A DNA stretch of 64,000 bases, taken from assembly GCA_012295275.1 (NCBI GenBank), contig CM022670.1, positions 38,594,751 to 38,658,750 on the forward strand, given 5' to 3'. The notes under the pieces were generated by a model. The model was not told the origin of the DNA. It worked only from the letters and a program-made list of their open reading frames with translations, and did no database searches. This stretch comes from Chrysomallon squamiferum (taxonomy: Eukaryota > Mollusca > Gastropoda > Neomphalida > Peltospiridae). A program made the position numbers and the translations under genes. Within the stretch, counting starts at the first letter, position 1. Each line of letters opens with the position of its first letter. Shown here piece by piece: positions 10,830 through 24,130 of this stretch.

Positions 10830-13182
10830 CTATGTTATACTGACATAAAAGTTTTTGCTGTTAGCAGATTTGTTCAGAATGTGAGTGTGTTCGTTTGGTT
10901 TATCAGGATCATCTCTGAAATGAAAATATGGTTGTAATACAAAAAAATAAGACAAACATTTTGTATTTAGACATTTTACAGATGGAAGTTTAGAAAACTA
11001 ATAATTGTAAAGACCTTTGATATTAATTAAAAAATTTAATATTAATTTTTTAAAATGTTTTTTTTTATTAAATTCATTTTACTAAAATGGCTTTGGAATT
11101 TAAAAAACTTAAAAAAGAAAAAAAAAAGACTTATTTTGTAAATCAGTAATCTTTCTGTTTTAATATAATTTTAGTAAATTTTTAAAAGGTAAAGCTTTCA
11201 TTTAAATAACAATAACTCTGATGAAATACTACTCAAGGGCAGTAAGTCAATGGAATATCATTATGAATCTATCTATCTGTCAACCTTTCTACCTATCTGT
11301 CTGTCTATCTTAAAATGATTTTTTTTTTTAATACCAAGATTATAGATTAAGTTTGGCAAAGATTTATCAGACTGCAACTCTGAGGTATGTATTTTTCCAA
11401 ACAAAATAAGAAAATACAAACTTACTTTTTACAGCAGCAACACAGAGAATCAATCAGACCACAGCTTTGATCATCTCGTCTGTACAGACTTGAGTCCGGT
11501 GTGTCTGTACACTCATCTATAAATCTCCACAGATCACTCTTAGGAAATCCATTTTCATAGTGATGCTGAATTTAAAAAAACAAAAAAAAAAAAACTTTAC
11601 TACAATAATTTTAAAACATGCATTACATATGTTGGAGAAATGTGATATCAGTTATTATTTAAGACCAAATTCAATAGGATTTAGGTAATTTTATATCATC
11701 TGCAACAAACTGGTACAACAAATGAACATTTCTTTAGTAGAAAAACTTAGAACACATCACATTCCTTACAACGAAAAAATTTTGTCAGTCCATCAAATTA
11801 CACAGTGTGAGAACTCCTTTACCATACAATTTTAAAATACAAAACAAGTTTATTTATAAACGTACTTTTAAAGTGTCATATGTGTCCATTATCAGAGCAA
11901 TAAAAAGACTGAGTACGACGTAGATGAAGAGGCTGATGAAGATGTAGAGGTAGGCTCGACTGAAATACCAGATCATGGCATTCTCAGTCACTGTGGCCGA
12001 GAAGGTCACAAACATGTCATCGCCGTTCACCAGCGAGTACAGACACTCTGAAGCTGTGCTCAGATGTCGGAACTGGAAAAACAAAATTCAGAATACAGTA
12101 TTCCCTCTGTTTCTTAAAAACCGCGAATATTGGATGCAGTTTTAAAACGTCTATTATGAGATTATATACGGTACTAAATGCTTCCCAAACACTTTCTAAA
12201 GACACTCTTACTCATTAATACAGTAATAATGTAGTAATATTGCATGCAGTTATGTATTTCACTAATGTAGTAATGATAATGTAAACACATTTTAATTTTG
12301 TACTGAAACAATATTTTAATCAGAAAGAAACGTGTGCAGGAGGACAGTAACATGCATAGTTACCCATACTGTATTACTGTAAAAGAAAAGTCATTTTCTA
12401 TCATAAACATATGTATTAGAATTGACAGAAAGTGGAACAAATTTAAAGGCAAACAGACAGATAAATACAGTCGCACAGTTCAGGTAATAATAATACAATT
12501 CAGTAATAATATGCAATTAAAAACATTATTAATACACGGTCACAAAAAATATGCACTGTACATAAAGTGTATGCATTTATAAAAAAATACGTACTGTATT
12601 GCAATAATAATTGAACAAATTTGATATTGTTTGTGCTGTCACCAATAATGAATGATAATAAAATGATGATGAAATTTGCAGTGCCATACGATGATGATGA
12701 TAACACTAATGTACAGTATGGCACAGCTTAGCTGCTGCTTTACAGCACTTTAGGTAATTATTCCTACTCTTCAGGCACTTAAGTCTCTATGACCTACAAA
12801 AACCCGGTTTACTGAGCATTTGTTTTTATGACGTTATGACGCTAGCCTGGTATACCAGCATACGATGCGATAGGGTTAAGAGCCTAACCCGCGAATATGC
12901 GGGGCCGCGAATAGGTGAGGGTATACTGTACTGATAATGTGTTTCTGCTTTTTTTTTCTTTTTTTTTCAATATTTCGTTAATTTATAAAGAAATTTGGAA
13001 CTGGAATATTATGTTCAATATTAATGATAATATAGTTTTAAAAAATGAAATGAAATAAATGAAAGTTAAGATAATGAAGAGATTTTGTCTTTTAAAAATG
13101 TTCATTATTCATGAAATATACAAAATATTTTTAATAATTAAAATTCTCACACAACCACACATGTGTATATAAATATATATAT

Positions 13183-13215
<33 letters not shown>

Positions 13216-13680
13216 TATATATGTATGTACACACACACACATACATATACATATACATACATTTACAAATACACATATATAAAATTATTATTAAATTAAT
13301 TCTGCTATTTAAAATCATCTAGTGAAAATTATTCCAAAAACATATGACATTAAGCAATACTGATGTATCTACTTTATTACAAAGTTTCAAACTGACATTT
13401 TGCAGCTGTTGTTTTTTAAATTATGAAAATTTACCTTAATGTGGTAAGGACCTAGGATAAGCCAGCCACAGAAAACGAAACCTAAGTACATACACATTGT
13501 ACAGACCATGAACCGAAGAACATTGGGAAAAGCTGACTTCAGAGTTAGTATCAGAACCTGAAATAACAGTAATTATAATAACAGTACTGGTAATAATAAC
13601 AACAAGTAGTATTAATAGTAGTAATTAAAATAAGAATAATTGTACTACCAGTAATAATAGTAATTTGTAATAGTAACAGC

Positions 13681-13714
<34 letters not shown>

Positions 13715-16700
13715 TATATAAAATGATAAAGATGATGGTGATGATATTGATGATAAAGGTGATAATACTGATGATGGTAATGAAAGTTTTAAAAAACTTT
13801 AAAAAACTATTAACAATGACATCAATAATTATTATTATTTCAATAACGTTAAAATTAAAACGCGTAACACACTAATGGTTTTTGACTTCATTTGGTTAGA
13901 TTAATTTACTGTTTCATTTGTGCACCACTCACATTGTATGTTTTAAAAAAGCCCAGGTATCGGAGGATACCAATCCAAGCAAACAGCACACCAACACCAA
14001 GCATCAGACTTCCTACATCGTAGTTCTGGGAAGAGCTGCTGAATTTCTGAAACAAAACAACAAGTTTTATTACCTCCACAGCAGTTTCTACTGTCAGGTG
14101 TTCACAGTCTCTGATTGTCTGCGATTAAATTACAGCCTGAATAAAATCTATGTTATAACAGTATTTAGAATCATTGATGTGCTTATGATTAAAAAGATTT
14201 AAATTGCTGATCACTGAAAGATTGAAATAGTGGATATCTTCGGGTTTCATATTTTTAAATAATTTTTTTTTTTTAATTTGTTAGTAGAATTACACATATA
14301 AATAAAAAAAAAGAACCAGATAAAAGTTTATAAATAATAACTTAAATAAATACCACTTTGTGAGTGTGAATTATTTTAGTATTGGTGGAACACAATCTAA
14401 AAACAATAATACAAAAATAAAAAATAGAATTATTATTACTTCCATAGTCACAGAAATTACTAACTAAAAATTGCATGCATTTATTTTATGCACAATTTTT
14501 ATTTTTTTTTATACTTTAAATTAACTCCCTCCAGCCCCCACCAACTCACAACAAACAAAAAGTATTCTTAAGGAAAGAAATAAAAATAAAAATAATAATA
14601 AAAACAAATTAGAAAAAAAAAATTACAAATCAGAAAACATTTACACAGTAAGAAAATTTGGAGCAATGATAAAGATAACCTTTATTTATATTTAAAACAA
14701 TTCAAAGATTTCCAAACCTTTTATTAAAATCATATTTAATGATGGTGTTATGTTCAATATTAAGAATATTTCAAAAATGTTTTAAGTAAATTTACATCAG
14801 GTTATTTTAAAAAGAAATGATTTATGAAAATTAAGTTATTTTTTGTATAACTTATGACACCATTTAAAAGTACAAACATAAAAACACTGAAACAAGATGC
14901 AAATGAAAATGCTGTTGTGAATATTACTTTCTACACCAGACAAACAACAAACAAATTTTTAAGTTTAATAATAAAAATAATGTCTACATGCTTTAATAAT
15001 TATTATACATTAATAACTGACAGAATCTGTTTAAAGAAAGACATGCTTTCCAATTTCCATTACTGGATGTAACTAGGAATCTCACATGCAACATGCAACA
15101 TGCAACATGCAACATGCAACAACAATTATTTCTATTTCTATGTATAATTTCAAGATCCATCAAAATTAAAAATAAAAATAAAAATAAAAATAAAAACTAT
15201 ATATATATATAGTTATGGTGTTATCTTACATTATATCTGTAACAAAAAAAAACCTTTTTATGCAAAACGATTTTACAAAATTTCAAAAAGTAAATGAAAG
15301 ATGTTGTCATCTTTTTTAAGCTACAATTTGTTTGCTTTTATCTTTGTCAGTATATTATCTATAACCAAAACATTACTGATTCATTGATCTCACATGCCTA
15401 AAACTGTTACAGAAACTAGTCAAGCATAATGTGGTTTTTTATGGAGGTAGTGTCCTACATATTGTACAAATATAACCAAACAGGAGCTCAAAGTGAGATA
15501 TAATATGTTAGTAAAACATAATGAACTATTAATAATGGTATGTGTTAGTACACTGAACATCAAGTCAGACACTATAATGTTTACATTAGACCCATGCAAG
15601 ATATATTGTAATACCTGTCTTCCTACAGAAGCATCAAACTGCATTAACTGAAAAGTAATAATCACCAAAGAGTTTTAAATACTTGAGTTAATCTTGCATT
15701 CTATTACCTTTCTCTGGAAGTATCAAATTTTTTGTTTGTTCTGTAGTGATGCTTCACAAAAGTAAAACTTATCTGAAAACACTGACTTCGTATTATTGGG
15801 TAGGTGTGTGTGTGTATGTAAGTTAGTACATGCATGCATGCTTGTTTGTGTTGGTGTAAGTGCGTACTGACTCGTGTGTATGTTTGTCTGTTAGGGTGCT
15901 TGTATTTATTTATGTGTATATATATATAAAATGTGAAGAATAATAATCAGAGATGTTATAATATTTACCTGATCTTCAAGTTGAATCTTGAATGCTGACC
16001 CAGTTATGGTGAGGATGTCATTCAGTATGATCAGCACATACCAGAGATTAATGAATTCATTCTTGTCAGAGAAAGACAACTGCTTGCCAAATCGATTGTT
16101 AAAAAATATTACAGTTTCCTGAAAATATTCCCATTTACTGTAGAATCATTAAAATAAAAAACAAAAACAAAAATTATAATATTTAAAAAACAAAAAACCT
16201 ACAGAAATAATAAAAATAATGATTAAAAAAAGAAAAGTTAAACATGAAATGATATAAATTAATTAGATCCTCTATTCTCCAAATTATAATGGCAGAAATT
16301 TAGTAAAGAAAAAAAAAAAAAAATGTGTTGTTTTGGGGTTTTTTTCTCTCAGTATAGTTGAATCTGATTTTAAAAAGATTTCTTCAGTACAGTTTAGTTA
16401 AAGTTAAAAAGTCAGTTTTCTATGACTTCAGAGCATTTAATCAATGTTACATATTATGTTAAAAAAAGATTTCTTAAAATCAGCTTCTGTTATGTTTCTT
16501 TTCAAATTCTATTTTTCACTTCATTTAAAATATAATTTCAAAATTTCAAAATAAATAATTTTAATGTGTCCCTGTTTCCTGCAGAAAACATTAATTTTTT
16601 TGTTTTTTGTTTACCTTCCTTAGAGCTTGAGCTCTGTATATTGATCTCATACACAATATTGAAGACAGGACACAAACAGCCATAACAAAGGCATCAAATG

Positions 16701-19700
16701 TAATCTGAGAATCACTTTCTTTACTTGAAGAACCTACAGGAAAGAAAAAATATACAAGTGGTATATGGATATATATTTTTTTAAAGAGACTCATACAAAA
16801 ACCATTATTTTCACTTTTTTATATTTTAAATTTTAATAAATTGACAAATGAATAAATAAATATTTGTTTAACCTAACTCACCACATGCTCATATTATGGC
16901 TATTAAGTATTTACCTACTTTTTTTTTTTAATATTAAGTTTTTTATTATTATTATTATTATAATATTATTATTTTAGCCCAAACAATGGATTTATTAGAT
17001 CTCAGTCAGTATTGGTTTTTAAAACATCTTCACAAATGATACTTTTTACTATTTTTCACTATTTGTTTTCTTCTTAAAATTGTTATAGTGGATTATTATT
17101 ATTATTATTATTATTATTATCTTTTCTCTCCTGATTTAATGTCTCAAGAACACCACTACCACCACATCATCAACAACAACAACAACAACAACATTAATAA
17201 ATAACTAAGGATCATTCATTAGTCTGAAAGGAAACTCAAATATTTTAATGTACCAAATAAGGAATCAATTTACTGTTTGTGTAGTCTAAATTCACCTTTA
17301 GATAAGACAGGGCATCTGATCTCTGTGGCATCCATTTTCAATTCTACCAGCATTTGTCCGTCTCGATTAGCATTGTCAAAACTAATCTGTAGGTACAAAT
17401 AATAATAGTCACACATTCTTTAACAGTGCATATTATCATACTGTACTGGGTGTAATATAATATAGATAATTAAAGAAATCATTTTGCAATAAATTGTTAA
17501 TTTATCAAATAATGTTTTTAAAGACAAAAATCCATTTTACACTTGAAAGTTGGTACAGACTTACATTAAAACAGTGTAGACTTAAGAATTAATTGTAAGA
17601 ATATTTTCTTTGATTAATACTATTTATCTACATATTTATCAAACTAAGAAGACAAAAAAAAAAAAAACCACTTACATCCACACTGGTGGACACCTGTGGC
17701 AATTTCTATCCAATTTCTATGCAATATCGGTAGGTATGTTGTTGTTTTTTGTGGGTTTTTTTAAAATTATTTTCTAATAAACTTTGAAAAGAGAATTAGT
17801 TTAAATATCTTACTGTAACATTGAGTTTGAAACAAGCTGGACCCCAGCGTGCTGCAAACATGTTCAAATGGTAAGAGATATACGTCAACTTCAGATCAAC
17901 TTGAAGCAAACTGTAACAAATAATAATAATAATAATAATAATAACAATAGTAGTAGTAATAATAATAGCAATAATAATAACAGTTGTAGTAGGAGTAATA
18001 ATAACAGTAATAATAATAGTTATAATAATAACAGTTATAGTAGTAATAATAACTAATAATTTTAATAATAATAACAGTTGTAGTAGTAGTAATAATAACA
18101 GTAATAGATATGACAGCTATCAGGATAAATAAGTGATATATATCCATTGAAATATCTATAAATGATAAAATCCTTAAGTAATGGGCAAAAAAAAAAATAA
18201 TAATAAAAAAATTAAAAAAGGTGAAGAATTTAGTTTAATTATCTTATGAAAAATTAAGCTTGTGAGCTAATATTTTAAATTTAGTTGTATGGTGATGATT
18301 ATGAAAATGAAAATGATGATGGGAAGGATTATTATGATAATGTAGAACAAGGAAATTTGAAAGTCTAGAACGAGCTTATTCTCTGTGAATTAGAAAACAT
18401 ACTTGTCGTATTGAAAGGAATGATTTTTCATGAACTCTTCAACATCACATTTGTAATCAGTGGAGTTTGTTGTACTATTCCAAACTGGAATACGCAACAG
18501 ATCAAAACATTCTGAAAAAACAAAAACAATTAGAAGATTATTTAAACTTATTTGAATTACCATTTAATAGTAGTAGTTGTAGTAGTAGTTGTAGTAGTAG
18601 TTGTAGTAGTAGTTGTAGTAATAGTAGTAGTAGTAGTAATAATAATAATAATAATAATCATAATCATAAGAAGAAGAAGTAATAACAGCTCATTATTTGA
18701 ATTTTAAGCAAATTAAGTAAATCATTCATTTTCTTATTAATAAAAAATATTTACACCTAATATAGTTTCAAATATTTTATGAACTAGAGGAATAAAATGG
18801 TATTAAATGATAATGTTATGAAGACCAAACATTATAATTATTTACATATTCTAAATTCTTTACTTAACATGGTGACGTCATATAACAATTAATACACACT
18901 GTATTCTTCAACAGGGTCCACAACAAAAGATCCATTTGAGAATATCTTTCCAACTTTGTAGAATTTCCAACAAAATACCATTGGGTTGATTTCCTTTTCA
19001 TTTTGACTCAGATACCGAAAAGAAGCTAAGGATATATTCGGAGTGTGGTAGTACTGAAAAATAAAATATTGTATTTTTAAAATGACTTAAATATCATAAT
19101 TATGTGGATAATTTACATCATACAAACATTTGTTTGTCTGGAATGTTCAGTGACATTTTCCTGTAACTGTTAATGCTTTTTTAACAGTGTTATTAATGTT
19201 AACAGTACTAAGATGTAACTTATAACATTACTATGAATGAATTCATTTCATTATTATAATAAGTATATATATTTTTTAAAACATGAAAAAACTCATTTTA
19301 ATTCAATGACTTCTAGTTCAGCATATTTTTAACAATTTTAAATGCTTTCTTGGTTCAAATGGGTACATTATTATTATTATAAAATAGTTAAAAATATATT
19401 TTTATTTAGTATTAGAATTTTAATTTTAAATTAGCATTAAAAAAAAAAGGATGCATTTAACATGTGTTTTTGGTGTAACATTACAAAACATGATCTGCAT
19501 ATAATGTGAGTTTCTCTTTTTCTGTCTGCTGTTTTATCAAAAACGTTAAACAAAAACTGATAATCTGAGATTTTGTAAACTTTACCTGATACATTGCAAA
19601 GTTTATATATTCAACCAGATCCTGCTTTGTGTAAATAGCATAGGTACCAGTTGCTGGTGGATAAGGCATAGTTTCAAAGGAAGGATCCCAGTTTTTCAAC

Positions 19701-19784
19701 AAGATATGTTTCAAAGAAATGTGGTTCTTTTCAAAGTATTCTACAATGCTGTATCTCTGTTGACCAAACAACCAAACCTGTTTA

Positions 19785-19816
<32 letters not shown>

Positions 19817-22800
19817 ATAAATACTTTTTTAAATACAGATAGAACATCTCTAGCATACTGTTTAAAAAATAATAAAATTTAATCTTGTTTTCATATATTC
19901 ACAATTTTATACCAGTATTGAACACAATATTGGCAAATATTTTAAATTTTCAAAAAAATGATTTTCTATTACTTTTTGGTTATTACAAAAACAAAAAAAC
20001 AAAAAAAATATCTGCAAGAAACAAACTAGCATTCTTTCCTTTATTTTTATATTTTGAGTTTCTTTTAAGTGTTTGGTTTTTAACTTCTAAACAATACTGA
20101 AACAAAAATGAACATTTCTCATACATTTACAACTCAAGCCTGCCTGCCCACCTGCACAGTTATGAAAATTATTTTTAAAATCTGAAGAATAAGTTTCCAT
20201 GGTATTCGTCTTCTAGCTTTAAATTTGCTACAAGGATCCATGAAAAAGAATTTGAGTTTTCTTCTCAGTTTGTCCTCCATTTCTGGAGTGTAGAAAGATG
20301 AGACTCGAGTTAGCGGAGGACAAGAACCCTGTGACTCGTAACTTTCTATCACATCTTCACTTCTGTGTTCACGTTCAGCTACATCACACGAGTTGATACT
20401 GACAACCCTCTCTACACTTGCCATGTCTTCTAATTCTGAATAAAACACAAGTCAAACTAACAATATCACTTTTTTATATTAAAATATATTATTTATTAAT
20501 ATGAGTATGTCAATTTACAGTCAACGATTATTTAATATTTTTGAGTGTACTGTGAAACATCACTAAATAACTCTTTTTTTAAAAATATTAGGATATAAAT
20601 ATATCATTTTAGAGTCAACAGTTATTTAATATTTTTGAATGTTCAACAAACAATATCATATTGAATATGTGTGGAAAATTTATAAATATGTCACTTTTTG
20701 ATCAACAATTATTTAATATTTCTGAATGTACAATGAAACTTTTCAAACTAATACATTTATTAAATACATAAATATAATTTATTTATATAAATTTATCAGC
20801 TTAGTGTCAACAATTATTTAATATTTTTTAATGTAGAATGAAATGTTTCAAACTAACATCTTTATAAAATATATAAATATCATAATATGTCTACTTATGA
20901 TCAATAGTTATTTAATAATTTTAATTTCTGAATGTACAGTGAAATATTTATAAAATGAACAGTTTCAAGAATCAAGTAAAAGGTTTGGAGGTGTGTTTAG
21001 TTTACTGTCGTTTCAGCTTTAAAAGATGCATAAATCAAAGGCCTGCAGAAACTGTAACATTCTGGTATAGTGTCAGTTTGGTTTTAGGTGACGTTCTGGT
21101 TTAGTGACAGTTTGGTTTAGATAACATTCTGGTTTAATGACAGTTTGGTATTAGGTACTATTCTGGTTTAGTGATTGTTTGGTTTTAGATAATATTCTGG
21201 TTGAGTGATAGTTTGGTTTTAGATAATATTCTGGTTGAGTGATAGTTTGGTTTTAGATAACATTCTGGTTTAGTGACAGTTTGGTTTTAGGTATAATTCT
21301 GGTTTAGTGATAGTTTGGTTTTAGTTGACATTCTGGTTTAGTGACAGTTTGGTTTTAGCTGACATTCTGGTTTCACAATAGTTTTGTGAAAATGAGGGTA
21401 GAATGTAAACATGTATATGTAGTAGTATGTATTTACACCTGTTTATGTTTGCATTTATTATTATTATTATTATTATTATTTCATTATATTATTTTAAATG
21501 ATTTTTGGATTAAAGGAGGTATATTATTTTTTTATTGAGGTATATTATTTTTTTATTATTATCTAACAATTAAAAATAACTAATTATAATTATCTTTTCT
21601 TTTTTATATTCAGTTTTAATAAAATATTAAATACAGCTTTAACATTTATATCTATTTTGAAGAACATTTTTTTTTTTCAATCAGTCATCCAGAAATACTA
21701 GAATTTGTTCCACTGTCTGAATTAATATTTTAATTTTAAATTAAATAATTGTATAAATACAAAAAAATAAAAAAAAAAATTAAAAAAAAATGAAGCAGCA
21801 ACACTTTTAACACATCTGTTGTTGGTGTAACATTATAAATAAAGTTTGGCATGTTATGCAGATTTTCTTTCTTTCAGGCTGCTTGTAATATCCAGCAGTT
21901 TCTTGTTCTCTGTTAGTTATTAGTTTACTTGTACTGAAAAACTACTGATGCCAGTTATTACTTTATATTTAAAACTGATAATTAAGCTACTGTGTCTAAT
22001 TAAACGAAGAACACAGAGTTAATAACCTGAACCAAATCAAGTACTTTGTTCTGTTATCACCACTTGTGACCTACATCCACACAAACTGTATCCATTCCAT
22101 TGGCAGGTGACAGTGTCACATGCTTGTCACTTGATAGTTCTTGACATTGTACACATGCACTGACTTCACTACTTTAAAAAAATTAACATGCTCATTATAT
22201 CCAGATTGGCTGTTCCAGTACGATTTAACATGGAAATAATTTTTATACCCATGAAAAAAAGGTACTTGTCAGCACTTTAGTATTTAATATACAAAACGTA
22301 AATGACAATTGTACATGAAAATCATCTCTGAATAGTTTAATCAGACAGGCAATGCTAAGATGAGATTTCAGTGGTGTGCAGAGGTCTGGTGATGACTGGG
22401 GCCAATTCCTTGATTCTGTGTCCCAAAGGCTCAAGTATAAGGCCTAGTATATTGAGAAATATTATGAGAAAAGGAAGATAGTTTGAATATGTCAACACAG
22501 ATAAAACATAAAATAAACACTTTATTCGATTTAAATATAAATCAACCAAATTTATTAAGTTCTTTTCTCCGATTGGATGCCCCCCCAATTTGGATGCCTG
22601 GGCCCACCAACCCTTTGGCCCCCCCTTTTGCACTGTGAGATTTCAATATCTGCTAGATCGTATGTTATAACAGTGGTTAAAGACAGACAGCTTATCACTG
22701 AACTATATAAAATAATGAGGTATTATAACAGTAGTTAACTGTTTCTTATATAATCAAATATAAAAATAACTAATATACAAGAAAGATGTATCATGCATCT

Positions 22801-23874
22801 CAACTAAACCACATACTGTACTATTTAAAACAAAAATAAACACTGAAAAATTCTGTCTAATTATCTTGCAACTGACGTAAAATGCAGTTATGAATTTATC
22901 AGTCAGTACTACATATTTAAGAAATAATACAGAAAATTATTCCCATAAACGATAATCAAAATATAGTTAAACATCTTCTATACAATTTTATTATAATTTT
23001 CTATGAAAAAAAACAAATGAAATCCCCCCCAAAATGAAAAGATGCACAATCTGATTCATTAATATTACAATCTATCTATCTATCTATATATATATATATA
23101 TTTGAATTTTCTATGAAAAAAAAAAAGAAGGAAGAAATAAAGAGGCACAGGCTGATTTATTTATATTACAATAAAAATTATTATCCATTTTCCTGTGTAC
23201 ATTGGTACTGATTTAAAATAACAAAAATAAAATACTAATTCAAGTAACAGTTCCCTCCTTGAAACAGGAAATCCTCTCTGACTCAGTATTATTATTTCAA
23301 GCAGTCATTACTTACAAAACCATTAATCAAATTAGAGATCATCTAAATGACATCCGAACCAAAAAGGTATTAATTAATCATCATCAACACAGTTATGCCA
23401 ATATGCATGTTAAGGTTTTAGTTGTGGTCTACCATAAAACTGAATAAATAAAGTCTTTTACGATTACTAAATATTGACATAGGATGTGACGATATATAAT
23501 TTGAGTGTTTACAAGTTATGAAATGATTCACTGATTGTTACAGTGGTTTTACACTCGTGTAACACTGTTTTACCATAAATTTAACAGAAAAGAAGAAGAG
23601 GAAGAAGAATAAGAAGAAGGAAAAGAAGGAAAAGAAGAAAAAGTTACGACAGCACTTCATAAAGATATCCTTGGAGCTTCATCTGCTGCAATTTTACTTG
23701 ATTTGAGAAACCATAAACAGAAGGAAACGAAAAGTTTAACTATCTACGTAGACCTAGAAGCAGATACACTAATGACATGTCATTTGTCATCTGACACCTG
23801 TCACAACCTGATGTCACATGACTCGCTTTAAAATTTTATTAAAATTACTCACCTGTCTTCGGTTTTTCAACCAT
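10830..23874 (-). CDS. Trpml: Mucolipin (TRPML) lysosomal cation channel
   Basis: Coding exons in transcript order: 23874-23853, 20435-20152, 19777-19586, 19053-18900, 18511-18403, 17910-17814, 17386-17296, 16733-16615, 16118-15969, 14046-13933, 13557-13435, 12072-11866, 11565-11426, 10914-10830. All phases agree and give 628 residues, normal for the family. It is a PI(3,5)P2-gated endolysosomal channel releasing Ca2+, Fe2+ and Zn2+. Visible features: a basic N-terminal lipid-binding stretch ([10 protein letters not shown], about 64-72, then KFKARRR); S1 at about 88-110; a large luminal domain with NxS/T sites; LGPYHIK before the pore; the selectivity filter NGDDM at 501-505; S6 ending [15 protein letters not shown]; and a C-terminal CCCC at 596-599, which suggests palmitoylation, followed by a possible sorting signal EHTHIL. 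The donor of exon 4 (GTGTGT) is the weakest junction. A possible extra 33-nt exon is listed separately. Confidence 0.93.
12096..12928. mobile_element. Non-autonomous pogo/Tigger-like DNA transposon (MITE)
   Basis: The ends are inverted: the left reads CAGTATTCCCTC after TA (12094-12095), and the right, reverse-complemented, reads CAGTATACCCTC before TA (12929-12930). Behind the tips both ends are rich in CGCGAATA strings. A TA duplication and CAGTATA tips are known traits of the Tc1/mariner-pogo group. The 833-bp interior has no transposase frame, so it would have been moved in trans. It sits in the mucolipin intron between exons 13435-13557 and 11866-12072. Confidence 0.7.
13148..13270. repeat. 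TA/ATAC/CA compound microsatellite
   Basis: Compound run of TA, ATAC and CA units inside the same mucolipin intron as the MITE. TAA-type tracts also occur in the neighbouring intron at about 13681-13712. Confidence 0.85.
15084..15118 (+). repeat. Heptamer tandem repeat ACATGCA
   Basis: Five exact copies of the 7-bp unit in a mucolipin intron. An AAAAT pentamer run follows at about 15166-15196. Confidence 0.95.
15615..15647 (-). other. Candidate 33-nt microexon of mucolipin
   Basis: On the minus strand: acceptor TACTTTTCAG, 33 nt encoding [11 protein letters not shown], then donor GTATTA. It is phase 0 at both ends and lies in the phase-0 intron between exons 15969-16118 and 13933-14046. Inclusion would lengthen the S3-S4 linker by 11 residues to give a 639-residue protein. 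It would have to be optional, because the flanking exons join correctly without it. It could be chance. Confidence 0.3.
17918..18100. repeat. TAA/TAG/CAG-type trinucleotide array
   Basis: Long interrupted TAA/TAG/ACA tract immediately upstream, in transcript sense, of the mucolipin exon at 17814-17910. A second array of TAG and GTT/TAA units lies at about 18568-18680, near the exon at 18403-18511. Confidence 0.9.
20521..20950. repeat. Degenerate AT-rich tandem repeat, about 85-106 bp period
   Basis: Five imperfect units share a TCAACAATTATTTAATATTT-like core followed by TGAATGTACA-like sequence, beginning near 20521, 20615, 20700, 20806 and 20900. The array lies in the first intron of mucolipin. 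Confidence 0.75.
21056..21378 (+). repeat. 34-bp minisatellite, about ten copies
   Basis: The landmark TTCTGG recurs at 21060, 21094, 21127, 21161, 21195, 21229, 21263, 21297, 21331 and 21365. The period is 34 bp with one 33-bp unit. Each unit has the form TTCTGGTTTAGTGACAG followed by TTTGGTTTTAG. It lies in mucolipin intron 1. Confidence 0.97.
22355..22640. other. C-run-bearing patch, possible mobile element remnant
   Basis: This patch in mucolipin intron 1 differs from its surroundings. It has two C7 runs and GC-rich strings (GGATGCCTGGGCCCACC) within an AT-rich intron. The minus-strand open frame is about 92 codons but resembles no family I know. A decayed mobile element is one explanation. 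Confidence 0.3.
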
Positions 23875-24130
23875 TACAGCAACTCCTAGTTTTTAAAACG
23901 TATCTTTCAACATACATTTTCAACATGTGCATGTCAGTTTCAGAAACTCTTGTACTGCCATTGCCACTGGCATCTGAGTACATTCGTACAATGCTTCTTC
24001 TTCCGCGTAAGATCGGTTTATGAGCGAAACCAAAACACGCGTTACTATTATTATTATTGGAAACGTTCGTTCATTTCCGGAACATTGCTAGCTATTTCGT
24101 GCCTTTTCGTTGGTTAATTCTTCCACTTTC
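23875..24130 (-). promoter_or_regulatory. Probable mucolipin promoter and 5' UTR
   Basis: Directly upstream of the mucolipin ATG. The region is relatively rich in CpG (TTCCGCG, ACACGCGT, TTTCCGG, TTTCGTG) and poor in repeats. I saw no clear TATA box at a suitable distance. Confidence 0.45.

Noticed and set aside
12017-12205. 62-codon minus frame next to the pore exon
   Set aside because: It reads out of frame across the splice acceptor into the MITE tip; the in-phase exon starts at 12072.
22355-22633. 92-codon minus frame as a gene
   Set aside because: No family resemblance and no splice context; homopolymer C runs suggest repeat remnant rather than coding sequence.
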